Source of the DNA: an uncultured Thalassotalea sp.
GTDB taxonomy: Bacteria > Pseudomonadota > Gammaproteobacteria > Enterobacterales > Alteromonadaceae
Assembly (NCBI GenBank): GCA_947502355.1
Contig: CANMZP010000004.1
Span: forward strand, 1 to 64,000
Direction: 5' to 3'
DNA length: 64,000 nt
Shown here one piece after another: positions 55,482 to 64,000 of the stretch (position 1 is its first letter; each line of letters begins with the position of its first letter). Made by a program: the position numbers and the translations under genes. The notes beneath the pieces were generated by a model. That model was not told where the DNA came from. It ran no database searches and worked only from the letters and a program-made list of their open reading frames with translations.

Positions 55482-55510
55482 AATCCGCATCAACTGATTT
55501 GATGCGGATT
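55482..55510. other. Intercistronic hairpin between ilvE and ilvD
   Basis: AATCCGCATCA (55482-55492) and TGATGCGGATT (55500-55510) form a perfect 11-bp stem with a seven-base loop. There is no T-run, so it is more likely an RNA-processing or stability element than a terminator. Confidence 0.65.
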
Positions 55511-55560
55511 ATCAATAATGAAAAGTACCGCTTAATTTAGACAATATTTAAGGAAGTAAC

Positions 55561-57420
55561 ATGCCCAAATTACGTTCAGCAACTTCAACTCAAGGCCGCA
55601 ATATGGCAGGCGCTCGTGCATTGTGGCGCGCCACAGGGATGACGGATGATGATTTTGGCAAACCGATTATTGCGGTAGTAAATTCCTTTACTCAGTTTGT
55701 ACCAGGGCATGTGCATTTAAAAGACATGGGCCAATTAGTTGCTGGCGCCATTAGCGAAGCCGGTGGTGTTGCCAAAGAGTTTAATACCATTGCCGTTGAT
55801 GATGGTATTGCCATGGGACACAGCGGCATGCTTTACAGTTTGCCGTCGCGTGAACTGATTGCCGACTCGGTTGAATACATGGTGAACGCCCATTGTGCCG
55901 ATGCCATGGTCTGTATTTCCAACTGTGACAAAATTACCCCTGGGATGATGATGGCCGCTTTGCGTCTAAATATTCCGGTTATTTTTGTCTCCGGTGGACC
56001 AATGGAAGCGGGTAAAACCAAATTAAGCGACCAAATCATTAAATTGGATTTAGTCGATGCCATGATCCAAGGCGCCGATCCTAAGGTAAGTGATGAACAA
56101 TCGGATCAGGTTGAACGTAGTGCGTGCCCAACCTGTGGTTCTTGTTCTGGGATGTTTACCGCCAATTCGATGAACTGTCTTGCCGAAGCCTTAGGCTTGG
56201 CATTACCTGGTAATGGTTCAATGTTGGCAACCCATGCCGATCGAGAGCAGTTATTCTTAACCGCCGGTAAGCAAATTGTCGAATTAACCAAACGTTATTA
56301 TAAAGATGATGATGCCAGTGCTTTACCGCGTAACATTGCCAATAAACAAGCTTTTGAAAATGCCATGTGTCTAGACATTGCCATGGGTGGCTCAACTAAT
56401 ACGGTATTGCATTTATTAGCCGCAGCTCAAGAAGCCAAAGTCGACTTTACCATGGACGATATCGACCGATTATCGCGTAAAGTGCCACACCTTTGTAAAG
56501 TGGCCCCATCAACCCAGAAATACCATATGGAAGACGTGCATCGCGCGGGTGGCGTAGTGTCCATTTTGGGCGAATTGGCCCGCGCAGATTTATTAGATAC
56601 CGATGTGCGTAACGTGTTGGGCTTATCATTGGCCGAGCTATTGGCACAATACGATATTACCGTTACCGATAATCAAGATGTCTTGTCATTCTATCGCGCT
56701 GGACCTGCCGGTATTCGCACCACCAAAGCGTTCTCACAAAGTTGTCGTTACGACACGCTCGATGATGACCGTGAACAAGGCTGTATTCGCACTAAAGAAC
56801 ATGCCTTTTCTCAAGACGGTGGGTTGGCCGTGTTGTTTGGTAATATTGCTGAAAATGGTTGTATTGTAAAAACCGCAGGCGTGGCTGAAGAAAACTTGGT
56901 TTTTAATGGTGTTGCCCGAGTTTTTGAAAGTCAGGATGCCGCTGTTGAAGGGATTTTAGGTGGCAAGGTCAAAGAAGGTGATGTGGTGGTGATTCGTTAT
57001 GAAGGACCAAAAGGTGGACCGGGCATGCAAGAAATGCTTTACCCAACAACCTACCTTAAATCGATGGGCCTAGGTACCAAGTGTGCATTAATCACCGACG
57101 GTCGCTTCTCTGGTGGCACATCCGGATTGTCGATTGGTCATGTATCACCAGAAGCGGCCAACGGTGGGGCAATCGCATTGGTTGAAGATGGTGATCCAAT
57201 GCACATTGATATTCCAAACCGTAGCATTGAACTGAAAATCTCTGAGCAAGCCATGGCAGAGCGTAAAGAGGGCATGTTAGCTCGAGGCAAAAAGGCCTGG
57301 AAACCTGTCGACCGAGTACGTCCTATTAGCTATGCATTAAAAACCTACGCCATGTTGGCCACCAGTGCCGATAAAGGCGCGGTTCGTAATGCCGAGCTTT
57401 TAGACGCTCAAGACGATTAG
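55561..57420 (+). CDS. ilvD: Dihydroxy-acid dehydratase IlvD
   Basis: Fe-S enzyme of 619 residues that dehydrates dihydroxy acids to the 2-oxo acids of Val and Ile. Signature Cys residues: [15 protein letters not shown] near 120 and [19 protein letters not shown] near 195, which with Cys at 49-type positions bind the cluster. [15 protein letters not shown] near the C-terminus is diagnostic. It is the full length of E. coli IlvD (616). It begins after the intercistronic hairpin with an AAGGAAG ribosome site. Confidence 0.96.
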   Translation: MPKLRSATSTQGRNMAGARALWRATGMTDDDFGKPIIAVVNSFTQFVPGHVHLKDMGQLVAGAISEAGGVAKEFNTIAVDDGIAMGHSGMLYSLPSRELIADSVEYMVNAHCADAMVCISNCDKITPGMMMAALRLNIPVIFVSGGPMEAGKTKLSDQIIKLDLVDAMIQGADPKVSDEQSDQVERSACPTCGSCSGMFTANSMNCLAEALGLALPGNGSMLATHADREQLFLTAGKQIVELTKRYYKDDDASALPRNIANKQAFENAMCLDIAMGGSTNTVLHLLAAAQEAKVDFTMDDIDRLSRKVPHLCKVAPSTQKYHMEDVHRAGGVVSILGELARADLLDTDVRNVLGLSLAELLAQYDITVTDNQDVLSFYRAGPAGIRTTKAFSQSCRYDTLDDDREQGCIRTKEHAFSQDGGLAVLFGNIAENGCIVKTAGVAEENLVFNGVARVFESQDAAVEGILGGKVKEGDVVVIRYEGPKGGPGMQEMLYPTTYLKSMGLGTKCALITDGRFSGGTSGLSIGHVSPEAANGGAIALVEDGDPMHIDIPNRSIELKISEQAMAERKEGMLARGKKAWKPVDRVRPISYALKTYAMLATSADKGAVRNAELLDAQDD

Positions 57421-57435
57421 CCCCGGAGGCCTATT

Positions 57436-59001
57436 TTGCATTCATCAGCGAATACCCACGCAACGGAAAACGAAAGTAAGCAGAAAATTGCTTTAGATTA
57501 CCTACGTCGCATTTTAATGGCGCCAGTTTATGATGTTGCGATAGAAAGTGACTTAACCCCATTAAATAAATTATCGGCTGCGTTAGGTAATAATATTTTC
57601 CTAAAACGTGAAGATCAACAGCCGGTACATTCGTTTAAATTGCGCGGCGCATTTAACAAGCTGGCGCAACTACCAAAAGAGCAATCAGAGCATGGGGTTA
57701 TTGCGGCCTCTGCCGGTAATCATGCTCAGGGCTTGGCATTAGCGGCAAGTAAATTAGGTATTCACGCTACGATTGTGATGCCCATTACCACGCCCGATAT
57801 TAAGGTGGATAACGTCCGTCGCTTTGGAGCTGAAGTACGCCTAGTTGGTAAAAGCTTTAATGAGGCACAAGAAGCCTCACAAAAGTATGCACAAGCTGAG
57901 CATAAAACCATTATTCACCCCTTTGATGATCCCGATATTATTGCCGGGCAAGGTACCGTAGCCAAAGAGTTATTGCAGCAACTGCCCTCTGCTGATGTGG
58001 TGTTTATCCCAGTGGGGGGCGGTGGTTTGCTAGCCGGTATGTCGGTATACCTTAAGCAGTTATGCCCACATATTAAGGTCATCGGTGTCGAAGCTGAAGA
58101 CTCAGCTTGTCTTGCTAAGGCCATGCAAGCTGGTGAGCCAGTAGATTTAACCCACGTCGGATTGTTTGCCGACGGGGTGGCGGTTAAACGTATTGGTAAG
58201 CACACCTTTGATGTGATTAAGCATTTTTGTGATGAGGTGATCACTGTGACCACCGATGAAATCTGTGCGGCCATTAAAGACACCTTTGAACATACCCGTG
58301 TTATTGGTGAGCCTGCCGGTGCTTTGTCGTTGGCTGGATTGAAAAAGTATTGTCACTCAAGCCCTGGTAATGAAAATTTGGTGGCGATTTTATCGGGTGC
58401 CAATATGAACTTTCATTCATTACGATATGTCTCTGAACGCTGTGAGCTAGGCGAGCAAAAAGAAGCGGTATTGGCGGTTACGATTCCGGAGCAAAAAGGC
58501 AGTTTTAGAAAATTCTGTCAGGACTTGGGTGGACGAGTAATTACCGAGTTTAATTATCGCTATTCAGGTCGTAAAAAAGCACATATCTTTGTCGGGGTCA
58601 GACTTTCTTCTGGCCGCGAGGAATTGCAGCAAATTATTTCCGATTTAACCACTAAAGGTTACGAAGTAAGTGACTTTACCGATAACGAGCTGGCCAAACT
58701 GCATGTGCGTTATATGGTTGGCGGGCAAACTCATACCCCTGCGGATGAACGTTTGTTTAGTTTTGAATTTCCAGAGTACCCGGGGGCGTTGGAAAAATTT
58801 CTTGATACACTCGGTGAGTTATTCAATATTTCACTGTTTCATTATCGCAATCATGGCGCAGCCTTTGGGCAAGTGCTGGCGGGTATGGAGGTATCACATG
58901 AGCAACAGGAAGACTTTTTTGACCACTTAAAAACGCTAGGATACCAATGGCAGGAAGAAACCGAAAATCCGGCTTATCAGGCGTTTTTAGGCAAAGAATA
59001 A
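57436..59001 (+). CDS. ilvA: Biosynthetic threonine ammonia-lyase IlvA
   Basis: PLP enzyme of 521 residues that deaminates threonine to 2-oxobutyrate, feeding isoleucine. PLP Lys68 in HSFKLRGAFNK, glycine-rich PVGGGGLLAG near 195, and two C-terminal ACT-like regulatory domains (about 335-415 and 430-515) for isoleucine feedback. The TTG start at 57436 is supported by GGAGG six bases upstream. It is the last gene of the ilv operon. Confidence 0.95.
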   Translation: MHSSANTHATENESKQKIALDYLRRILMAPVYDVAIESDLTPLNKLSAALGNNIFLKREDQQPVHSFKLRGAFNKLAQLPKEQSEHGVIAASAGNHAQGLALAASKLGIHATIVMPITTPDIKVDNVRRFGAEVRLVGKSFNEAQEASQKYAQAEHKTIIHPFDDPDIIAGQGTVAKELLQQLPSADVVFIPVGGGGLLAGMSVYLKQLCPHIKVIGVEAEDSACLAKAMQAGEPVDLTHVGLFADGVAVKRIGKHTFDVIKHFCDEVITVTTDEICAAIKDTFEHTRVIGEPAGALSLAGLKKYCHSSPGNENLVAILSGANMNFHSLRYVSERCELGEQKEAVLAVTIPEQKGSFRKFCQDLGGRVITEFNYRYSGRKKAHIFVGVRLSSGREELQQIISDLTTKGYEVSDFTDNELAKLHVRYMVGGQTHTPADERLFSFEFPEYPGALEKFLDTLGELFNISLFHYRNHGAAFGQVLAGMEVSHEQQEDFFDHLKTLGYQWQEETENPAYQAFLGKE

Positions 59002-59013
59002 TTCAAACTAACA

Positions 59014-59043
59014 AAAAAGGTATGGAGTAATCCATACCTTTGA
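59014..59043. terminator. Bidirectional terminator after ilvA
   Basis: AAGGTATGGA (59017-59026) pairs with TCCATACCTT (59031-59040) around GTAA. An A-run precedes and a short T-run follows, so it works for ilvA and on the minus strand, where the T-run is longer, for ubiK. Confidence 0.87.
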
Positions 59044-59125
59044 TTTAATGCAGTAACTAAAGTAAATTCAGCCATGTGGGAATCATTTTACATGGTGCAT
59101 TTATACATTTGCTGCGTTTTTGCTT

Positions 59126-59383
59126 TTACTTCTGCTGCTGGTTTAACTTTTCTTCAAGTTCGGCGATTTTCGCTGTCATTTCTTCCAATTTAGCACGTGT
59201 TTTAATTAGCACCTGTGTTTGCACATCGAATTCTTCGCGGCTAACCACATCCAGTTGAGACAACTTATTTTGCAATACTTGCTTAGCTTTGTTTTCGAAA
59301 TCCGTTGCCACGCTTTTAACACTTGGTGGAATGGACTCAGTAATTTGTTTTGCAATGTCTTCAATTTTCTTTGGGTTTATCAT
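59126..59383 (-). CDS. ubiK: Ubiquinone biosynthesis accessory factor UbiK
   Basis: A small helical protein of 85 residues, the BMFP/YqiC family. The N-terminal amphipathic helix (IEDIAKQITESIPPSVKSV) and the C-terminal coiled coil (about 50-83; LEEMTAKIAELEEKLNQ) are as in E. coli UbiK, which helps the lipid-binding UbiJ hold ubiquinone intermediates under aerobic conditions. It is monocistronic. Confidence 0.92.
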   Translation of the reverse strand: MINPKKIEDIAKQITESIPPSVKSVATDFENKAKQVLQNKLSQLDVVSREEFDVQTQVLIKTRAKLEEMTAKIAELEEKLNQQQK

Positions 59384-59528
59384 GCGCTAAAGCCTTTGGT
59401 TTACGTCGAATATGAATGCATTGTAACGAATAATAACCTTATCTACACTTAATTTTTCCTATAATGATAAGCAATCTTTAGGTAAAATTACCGACCTTTA
59501 TATAACCCTAGAAGTAAATGACGATTTC

Positions 59529-61553
59529 ATGAAGTTAAACCCGAGACAAAACGAAGCCAAAAATTATGTTAGCGGGCCTTGCTTAGTCCTTGCTGGTGCC
59601 GGCAGTGGTAAAACCGGGGTTATCTGTCAAAAAATCTCTTACTTGATCCGGGAATGTGATTATAAAGCCAGAAATATTGCCGCCGTAACGTTTACCAATA
59701 AGGCGGCGCGCGAAATGAAAGAGCGAGTAACCAACATGCTCGGCCGTGAATTATCACGCGGCTTAATGGTGTCGACGTTCCACTCCCTTGGCCTTGATAT
59801 TGTCCGCCGTGAAATCAAGACGCTGGGCTTTAAGCCTGGCTTTACGTTGTTTGATGATCAAGACTCGCTGGCCTTATTAAAAGAGTTAACCGAAGAAGAG
59901 CTAGATAATGACAAAGAGTTGTTATCGCGGCTGCAAAGCAGCATTTCCAATTGGAAGAACGACTTATGGTTACCTGAAACGGCAATAAAAAATGCACAAG
60001 GCGCCGATGAGGCAATGTTTGCTGAGTTCTATCGTCGTTACCATCAAAATATGCGTGCTTATAACGCCCTAGATTTTGATGACTTAATTTTAATTCCAAC
60101 CTTATTGCTGAGAAATTTCCCCGAGGTGCGTGAGCGCTGGCAGAAAAAAATTCAGTATCTTTTGGTTGATGAGTATCAAGATACCAACTCAAGTCAGTAT
60201 GAATTGGTAAAATTAATTGCCGGTGAACGTGCCCGCTTAACCGTGGTTGGTGATGACGATCAGTCGATTTATTCTTGGCGTGGGGCCAAGCCGCAAAACT
60301 TGGTGTTACTGGGTAAAGATTTCCCGCAGTTAAAGCTGATAAAGCTCGAACAAAACTATCGTTCATCGGGGCGTATCTTAAAATGTGCCAACGTGCTGAT
60401 TGCCAATAACCCACATGTCTATGATAAAGCCCTGTTTAGTGAGCTGGCGTATGGGCCTGAGCTGCGTGTGGTTAAAACCAAGAACGAAGATCATGAAGCC
60501 GAACGGGTGGCCGGTGAATTGCTTGGTCACCGCTTTTTAAATAAGAGTAAGTTTAAAGATTACGCGATTTTGTATCGAGGTAACTTCCAATCACGTGTGA
60601 TTGAAAAAGTTCTGATGCAAAACCGTATTCCTTATAAAATCAGTGGTGGAACATCATTCTTCTCAAGGGCTGAAATCAAAGACATCATGGCTTACCTGCG
60701 CTTGTTGGTGAATCCGGATGATGATAATGCCTTCTTACGAATTGTAAACGTACCACGTCGTGAAATTGGCCCGGTCACCTTAGAAAAGCTAGGGACTTAC
60801 GCCAACATAAGACAAATCAGTATGTTTGCTGCCAGTTTTGAATTAGGGCTTGAGCAACATCTTACTGGGCGTGGTTTAGAGGCCGTGCAACGCTTTACTC
60901 GTTTAATCGTAGAAACCGAAGACAATGCCATGCGCGGCGATACCGCAAAAATATTGCGTGGCTTTATTCAAAGCATCAACTATGAAGACTTTCTTTACGA
61001 TACGTCGCCTAGCGCTAAGGCCGCTGAAATGCGGATGAAAAACGTAACGGAGTTATTTAGTTGGGTAACGGATATGCTCGAAGGTTCTGATGACGAAGAG
61101 CCGATGACTTTACCGCAAATCGTTACGCGGTTAACCTTGCGCGATATGATGGAGCGTGGTGAGGAAGAGGAAGACTCCGATCAGGTGCAACTCATGACGC
61201 TGCATGCCTCGAAAGGTCTGGAGTTCCCTTATGTGTTCTTAATAGGTACTGAAGAAGGCATTTTGCCGCATCAAACCAGTATTGATGAAGACAATGTTGA
61301 AGAAGAACGTCGTCTTGCTTATGTGGGAGTTACCCGAGCACAGCGAGAGTTAATCTTTACTTACGCCCAAGAACGCCGCCAATATGGCGAAGTGATCCGC
61401 ACTGAGCCTTCACGTTTTCTTTATGAAATGCCACAAGATGATCTGGCCTGGGAGCAGGGTGGTGAACGCAAAGCCAGTGCCGAAGAAAAACAGCAAAAAG
61501 GCATTGCCGGAGTCGCCAATTTACGTGCCATGCTCGCCGCTAAGAAGAAATAA
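59529..61553 (+). CDS. rep: ATP-dependent DNA helicase Rep
   Basis: Superfamily 1 3'-5' helicase of 674 residues that clears blocked replication forks. Motifs: [12 protein letters not shown], Walker [11 protein letters not shown] near 24, [34 protein letters not shown] near 215, [20 protein letters not shown] and the [14 protein letters not shown] end motif. Length equals E. coli Rep (673). It neighbours the ilv operon as rep does in E. coli. Downstream lie the dkgB remnant and the GBBH-like gene. Confidence 0.96.
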   Translation: MKLNPRQNEAKNYVSGPCLVLAGAGSGKTGVICQKISYLIRECDYKARNIAAVTFTNKAAREMKERVTNMLGRELSRGLMVSTFHSLGLDIVRREIKTLGFKPGFTLFDDQDSLALLKELTEEELDNDKELLSRLQSSISNWKNDLWLPETAIKNAQGADEAMFAEFYRRYHQNMRAYNALDFDDLILIPTLLLRNFPEVRERWQKKIQYLLVDEYQDTNSSQYELVKLIAGERARLTVVGDDDQSIYSWRGAKPQNLVLLGKDFPQLKLIKLEQNYRSSGRILKCANVLIANNPHVYDKALFSELAYGPELRVVKTKNEDHEAERVAGELLGHRFLNKSKFKDYAILYRGNFQSRVIEKVLMQNRIPYKISGGTSFFSRAEIKDIMAYLRLLVNPDDDNAFLRIVNVPRREIGPVTLEKLGTYANIRQISMFAASFELGLEQHLTGRGLEAVQRFTRLIVETEDNAMRGDTAKILRGFIQSINYEDFLYDTSPSAKAAEMRMKNVTELFSWVTDMLEGSDDEEPMTLPQIVTRLTLRDMMERGEEEEDSDQVQLMTLHASKGLEFPYVFLIGTEEGILPHQTSIDEDNVEEERRLAYVGVTRAQRELIFTYAQERRQYGEVIRTEPSRFLYEMPQDDLAWEQGGERKASAEEKQQKGIAGVANLRAMLAAKKK

Positions 61554-61594
61554 CAAGTGAAAAACGGGCACGCACTCATGCCTGCCCGGTAACG

Positions 61595-61873
61595 TTAATC
61601 CCACTCGGGTGCAAGATCTGGGGCTGCTTGTCTATCATGGCAGTCTAACGTCGTAAGTTTTTGCATATCATCCTTATCAAGCGTAAGCGCTAACCGACAT
61701 AAATGTTTCAGCATATTAGCTTGCTTGGTTGACTATGGAGTCGTGGCAATATTTTGCTGATTTAACCAAGCAATGATCACCTCTGCTGGGCTGCATCTAT
61801 GTTTATCGGCAATGCCGATAATCAACGCATCTGTTACCACCTGAGCAAGCGGCTTATTAAAAGCAGAAGTCAT
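61595..61873 (-). pseudogene. dkgB: dkgB remnant (2,5-diketo-D-gluconate reductase B, C-terminal third)
   Basis: Minus strand. The frame starting at 61873 reads as the C-terminal end of an aldo/keto reductase: IADKHRCSPAEVIIAWLNQQ (near the start), an in-frame TAG after IATTP where the family has a Ser/Lys-Ser codon, then STKQANMLKHLCRLALTL and the characteristic LDCHDR ... APEWD end at 61597. The last segment is nearly identical to the E. coli DkgB ending. The N-terminal two-thirds, including the catalytic Tyr, are missing, and a TGA in the same frame lies just upstream. It is a decayed gene. Confidence 0.82.
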
Positions 61874-61944
61874 GGTTGTAAAACTTGTGTAAATAGCGGG
61901 ATGTCATGTATGGTAGGCGGACAAAAATAAAAAGGAGTACACCC

Positions 61945-63059
61945 ATGCATATCCAAAGTTGTGAGCGTTTTGCTGAGCATATTTCAGTGACATTCTCGGA
62001 TAATAAAACCAGTGAATTTGGTCTGTTTTGGTTAAGAGATCACAGTACGGATGCACGAGTCTTAATGTCAGTACCTTGCAGCGCGATGTCGAAACATTTG
62101 CCTTACCCGATTTTCCACAAGCTGAACGTGTTACCCACCTAACTGACGGCAAAACATTGCAGATCCAATGGCTTAGCGATGGCGTGGTAAGCGAATTTGA
62201 CGTTAATTTCCTTTATCGCATGGCTTTTAACCCATCTCACGAGCCTGCTTATCAACTTTGGGCAAAGGATTTGCAAGACAATGTCCCTGACTTTGATTTT
62301 AATGAAGTGACAAAATCTGATGCCAGTTTTTTACCCGTTCTTGATGCCATTGAAACGTTTGGTGTGGTTACCTTTTTTGGCATGCCAAATGACATGCAAG
62401 CCACCAAAAAACTGTTAGAACAAGTTGGGTATATTCGTGAAACCGTATTTGGTGGTTTATGGGATTTTTCCAATAATGAAGCACACAGTGACAGTGCTTA
62501 TACCAGCGTTGGTATTGGCTTACATACTGATGGAACCTACACCATAGACCCACCGGGCCTACAATTATTGCAGTGTTTGGCATTTGATGGTGAAGGCGCG
62601 TTTAATCTGTTTGCCGATGGCTTTAAGATAGCACAAACAATAAAAGCAGAAGACCCAGAAGGCTATCAGGTATTGCAACAAATAAAAGTTCCTGCTCATT
62701 ATCTTGAACCGGGTATTCAATTAAGAGCTGAGCATGCCGTGGTTCGTGAAAATAGCCAAGGGCAGTTTGAGCAAATTTGTTTTAATAACTATGATCGCAG
62801 CCCATTTATGCTAACGGCAAAAGAGCAGCAGGCCTTTTATCGTGCTTATGGGCGATTTCAGCAATTAATTAATGATCCCGATAATCAAATCCGTTTCCAG
62901 TTACAGCCGGGCAAAGCCGTTTGGTTTGATAATTGGCGTGTATTACATGCTCGTACCGCCTTTAGTGGCTTTCGTCATTTAGCGGGGGGCTACACCAACC
63001 GTGAAGATTACATCAGTAAGTTGTTAACCCTTCGAGGTCAAACACCTTGGCAGGCATAA
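61945..63059 (+). CDS. Gamma-butyrobetaine dioxygenase-family (TauD/GBBH) gene with an apparent frameshift
   Basis: An Fe(II)/2-oxoglutarate oxygenase. The true start is the ATG at 61945 with an AAGGAG site. Its frame gives the family N-terminus (FGLFWLRDH, near 30) but drifts after about DARVL (near 62060). The correct reading then continues in the frame that starts at 62028 with SLNVSTLQRDVETFALPDFP and runs to 63059 with the metal site HTD (GIGLHTDGTYT), the distal His (VLHARTAFSG) and the rest of the domain. One base appears to be missing at about 62048-62062, for example an A in GCACGAGTC. It could be a real frameshift mutation or a sequencing error. Restored, the protein would be about 371 residues. 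The next gene encodes an aldehyde dehydrogenase, a pairing that could serve carnitine/betaine metabolism. The substrate is uncertain. Confidence 0.8.
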
Positions 63060-63088
63060 GCAACTTATGTCGTGATAGAGAGGTCGTC

Positions 63089-64000
63089 ATGTACCCAAAG
63101 CAACAGTTTTACATCAACGGCCAATGGCTGGCTGCAGCAAATTTGAACGACACGATTCAAATAAAAAATCCGGCTAACGGTAAGCTCATCGCGTGTACGC
63201 CAAGTGCTACTGAACAAGATGTTGATGCGGCAATCGCGGCTGCTAGAAAAGCGTTTCCGGCTTGGTCTGCGACCACTGCAGAGCAACGAAAGCTGTTTAT
63301 TATTGCCATTGCCGATGAAATGCAAAACCGACGTGACGATTTGGCTCAAGCCATCACCGATACCATGGGCTGCCCTATTGAGCACAGTATACAGGTTCAG
63401 GTACAGGACTCGATTGATGCGTTTCGCGAATTTGCCGACATGGTAGGTTTTGTCGATGAAACCGAGCAACAACAAAATATGACCCAATACAAAGTCGCCA
63501 TTGGTGTTTGTGTATTGATTAATCCTTGGAATTATCCGTTGTCACAATTGGTCGGCAAGCTTGGTCCGGCCATGGCAACAGGTTGCACGGTGGTGGTGAA
63601 ACCGGCAGAACAAACACCCGTGCAGGATTATATTATGGCGGAGATATTCGCCAAAGTGGGTGTCCCCGCCGGTGTGTTTAATCTTATTACAGGGTATGGC
63701 CACAAAATAGGGGCGCATTTATGTGCTCACCCTGAGGTTGATATGGTGTCATTTACTGGCTCTACTGCGGCGGGTGTTAGCGTTGCAAAAGCAGCGGCAC
63801 CAACCATCAAACGCGTTTGTCAGGAGCTAGGCGGTAAATCGGCGATGATCATTACCGAAGATGCCGATTTGCAAGCAGCCGTGACCTACGGTGTTGAAGA
63901 TGTCATGTTCAATTGTGGTCAAACCTGCAGTGCGTTAACACGAATGTTCGTTCCGAGCAGTTGTTATCAAGAAGCCATTGGAATTGCCAAATCAGCTGCA
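63089..64000 (+). CDS. Aldehyde dehydrogenase, N-terminal part (runs off the window)
   Basis: The first 304 codons of an NAD(P)-dependent aldehyde dehydrogenase; the frame is open at the right edge. It starts at the ATG at 63089 with an AGAGAGG site. Motifs: NPWNYPL and the VVVKPAEQTP cofactor region, SFTGSTAAGVSVAK, catalytic Glu246 in QELGGKS and Cys280 in FNCGQTCSALTR. It sits 30 bp after the GBBH-like gene, so the two are probably co-transcribed. A role in oxidising a trimethylamino-butyraldehyde-like or other aldehyde is plausible but not shown. Confidence 0.92.
   Translation, partial: MYPKQQFYINGQWLAAANLNDTIQIKNPANGKLIACTPSATEQDVDAAIAAARKAFPAWSATTAEQRKLFIIAIADEMQNRRDDLAQAITDTMGCPIEHSIQVQVQDSIDAFREFADMVGFVDETEQQQNMTQYKVAIGVCVLINPWNYPLSQLVGKLGPAMATGCTVVVKPAEQTPVQDYIMAEIFAKVGVPAGVFNLITGYGHKIGAHLCAHPEVDMVSFTGSTAAGVSVAKAAAPTIKRVCQELGGKSAMIITEDADLQAAVTYGVEDVMFNCGQTCSALTRMFVPSSCYQEAIGIAKSAA

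Overview
The window reads as chromosomal DNA of a marine gammaproteobacterium of the order Alteromonadales, most likely close to Colwelliaceae (Colwellia or Thalassotalea type). The reasons are the AT-rich sequence, the gammaproteobacterial-type EngB, IlvY, YbdG, TesB and Rep proteins, the long class II IlvC, a TonB-dependent receptor, a hybrid propeller sensor and secreted M28 and S9 peptidases. This assignment is an inference from protein style, not a database match.

Layout. 1-300: two tandem 135-bp units, each made of a terminator hairpin plus the 3' half of a tRNA-His gene. 0.5-12 kb: a secreted M28 peptidase; a solute-binding protein overlapping a large hybrid histidine kinase with HPt domain; a probable 54-residue small protein; and a 1366-residue propeller/histidine kinase/receiver/AraC one-component-like sensor on the minus strand. 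12-13.4 kb: an AT-rich stretch without convincing genes. 13.4-24 kb: a DUF3718 protein, a dipeptidyl peptidase IV-like lipoprotein, a GhrA-like reductase, a DUF3859 protein, a four-haem c4-like cytochrome divergent from engB, a peroxiredoxin-like protein, and a Fur-box-preceded porin / flavinylated FMN-binding / PepSY cassette. 24-26.2 kb: an operon of two DUF1538 membrane proteins, a PII-like protein and a CBS protein. 26.2-32.4 kb: a MITE-like inverted-repeat element, a DUF523 protein, a DUF885 lipoprotein whose 3' end is tandemly duplicated, an apparently orphan c-di-GMP-I (GEMM-I) riboswitch with a strong promoter on the opposite strand, tesB, a TonB-N-terminus-like protein and the YbdG mechanosensitive channel.

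32.6-59 kb is amino acid metabolism with an insertion. proB-proA (proline) is followed by ilvC and divergent ilvY, then a lipid or alcohol catabolic island (acyl-CoA dehydrogenase, two MaoC-type hydratases, SDR, acyl-CoA synthetase, GMC oxidoreductase, TonB receptor, two AraC regulators, VOC protein, a broken LuxR/MalT-like regulator), then comM and the ilvL-ilvGMEDA operon with leader peptide and attenuator. IlvG/M, C, D, E and A together cover threonine to isoleucine and pyruvate to valine. 59-64 kb holds ubiK, rep, a decayed dkgB remnant, a gamma-butyrobetaine dioxygenase-family gene with an apparent frameshift, and the 5' part of an aldehyde dehydrogenase gene that runs off the window.

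The observations most worth following are the orphan c-di-GMP riboswitch transcript aimed antisense at the duplicated 3' end of the DUF885 gene, the DUF1538/PII-like/CBS operon, the Fur-type flavin/PepSY cassette, the ilvL attenuator, and the decayed or interrupted genes (tRNA-His copies, MalT-like regulator, dkgB, GBBH-like).
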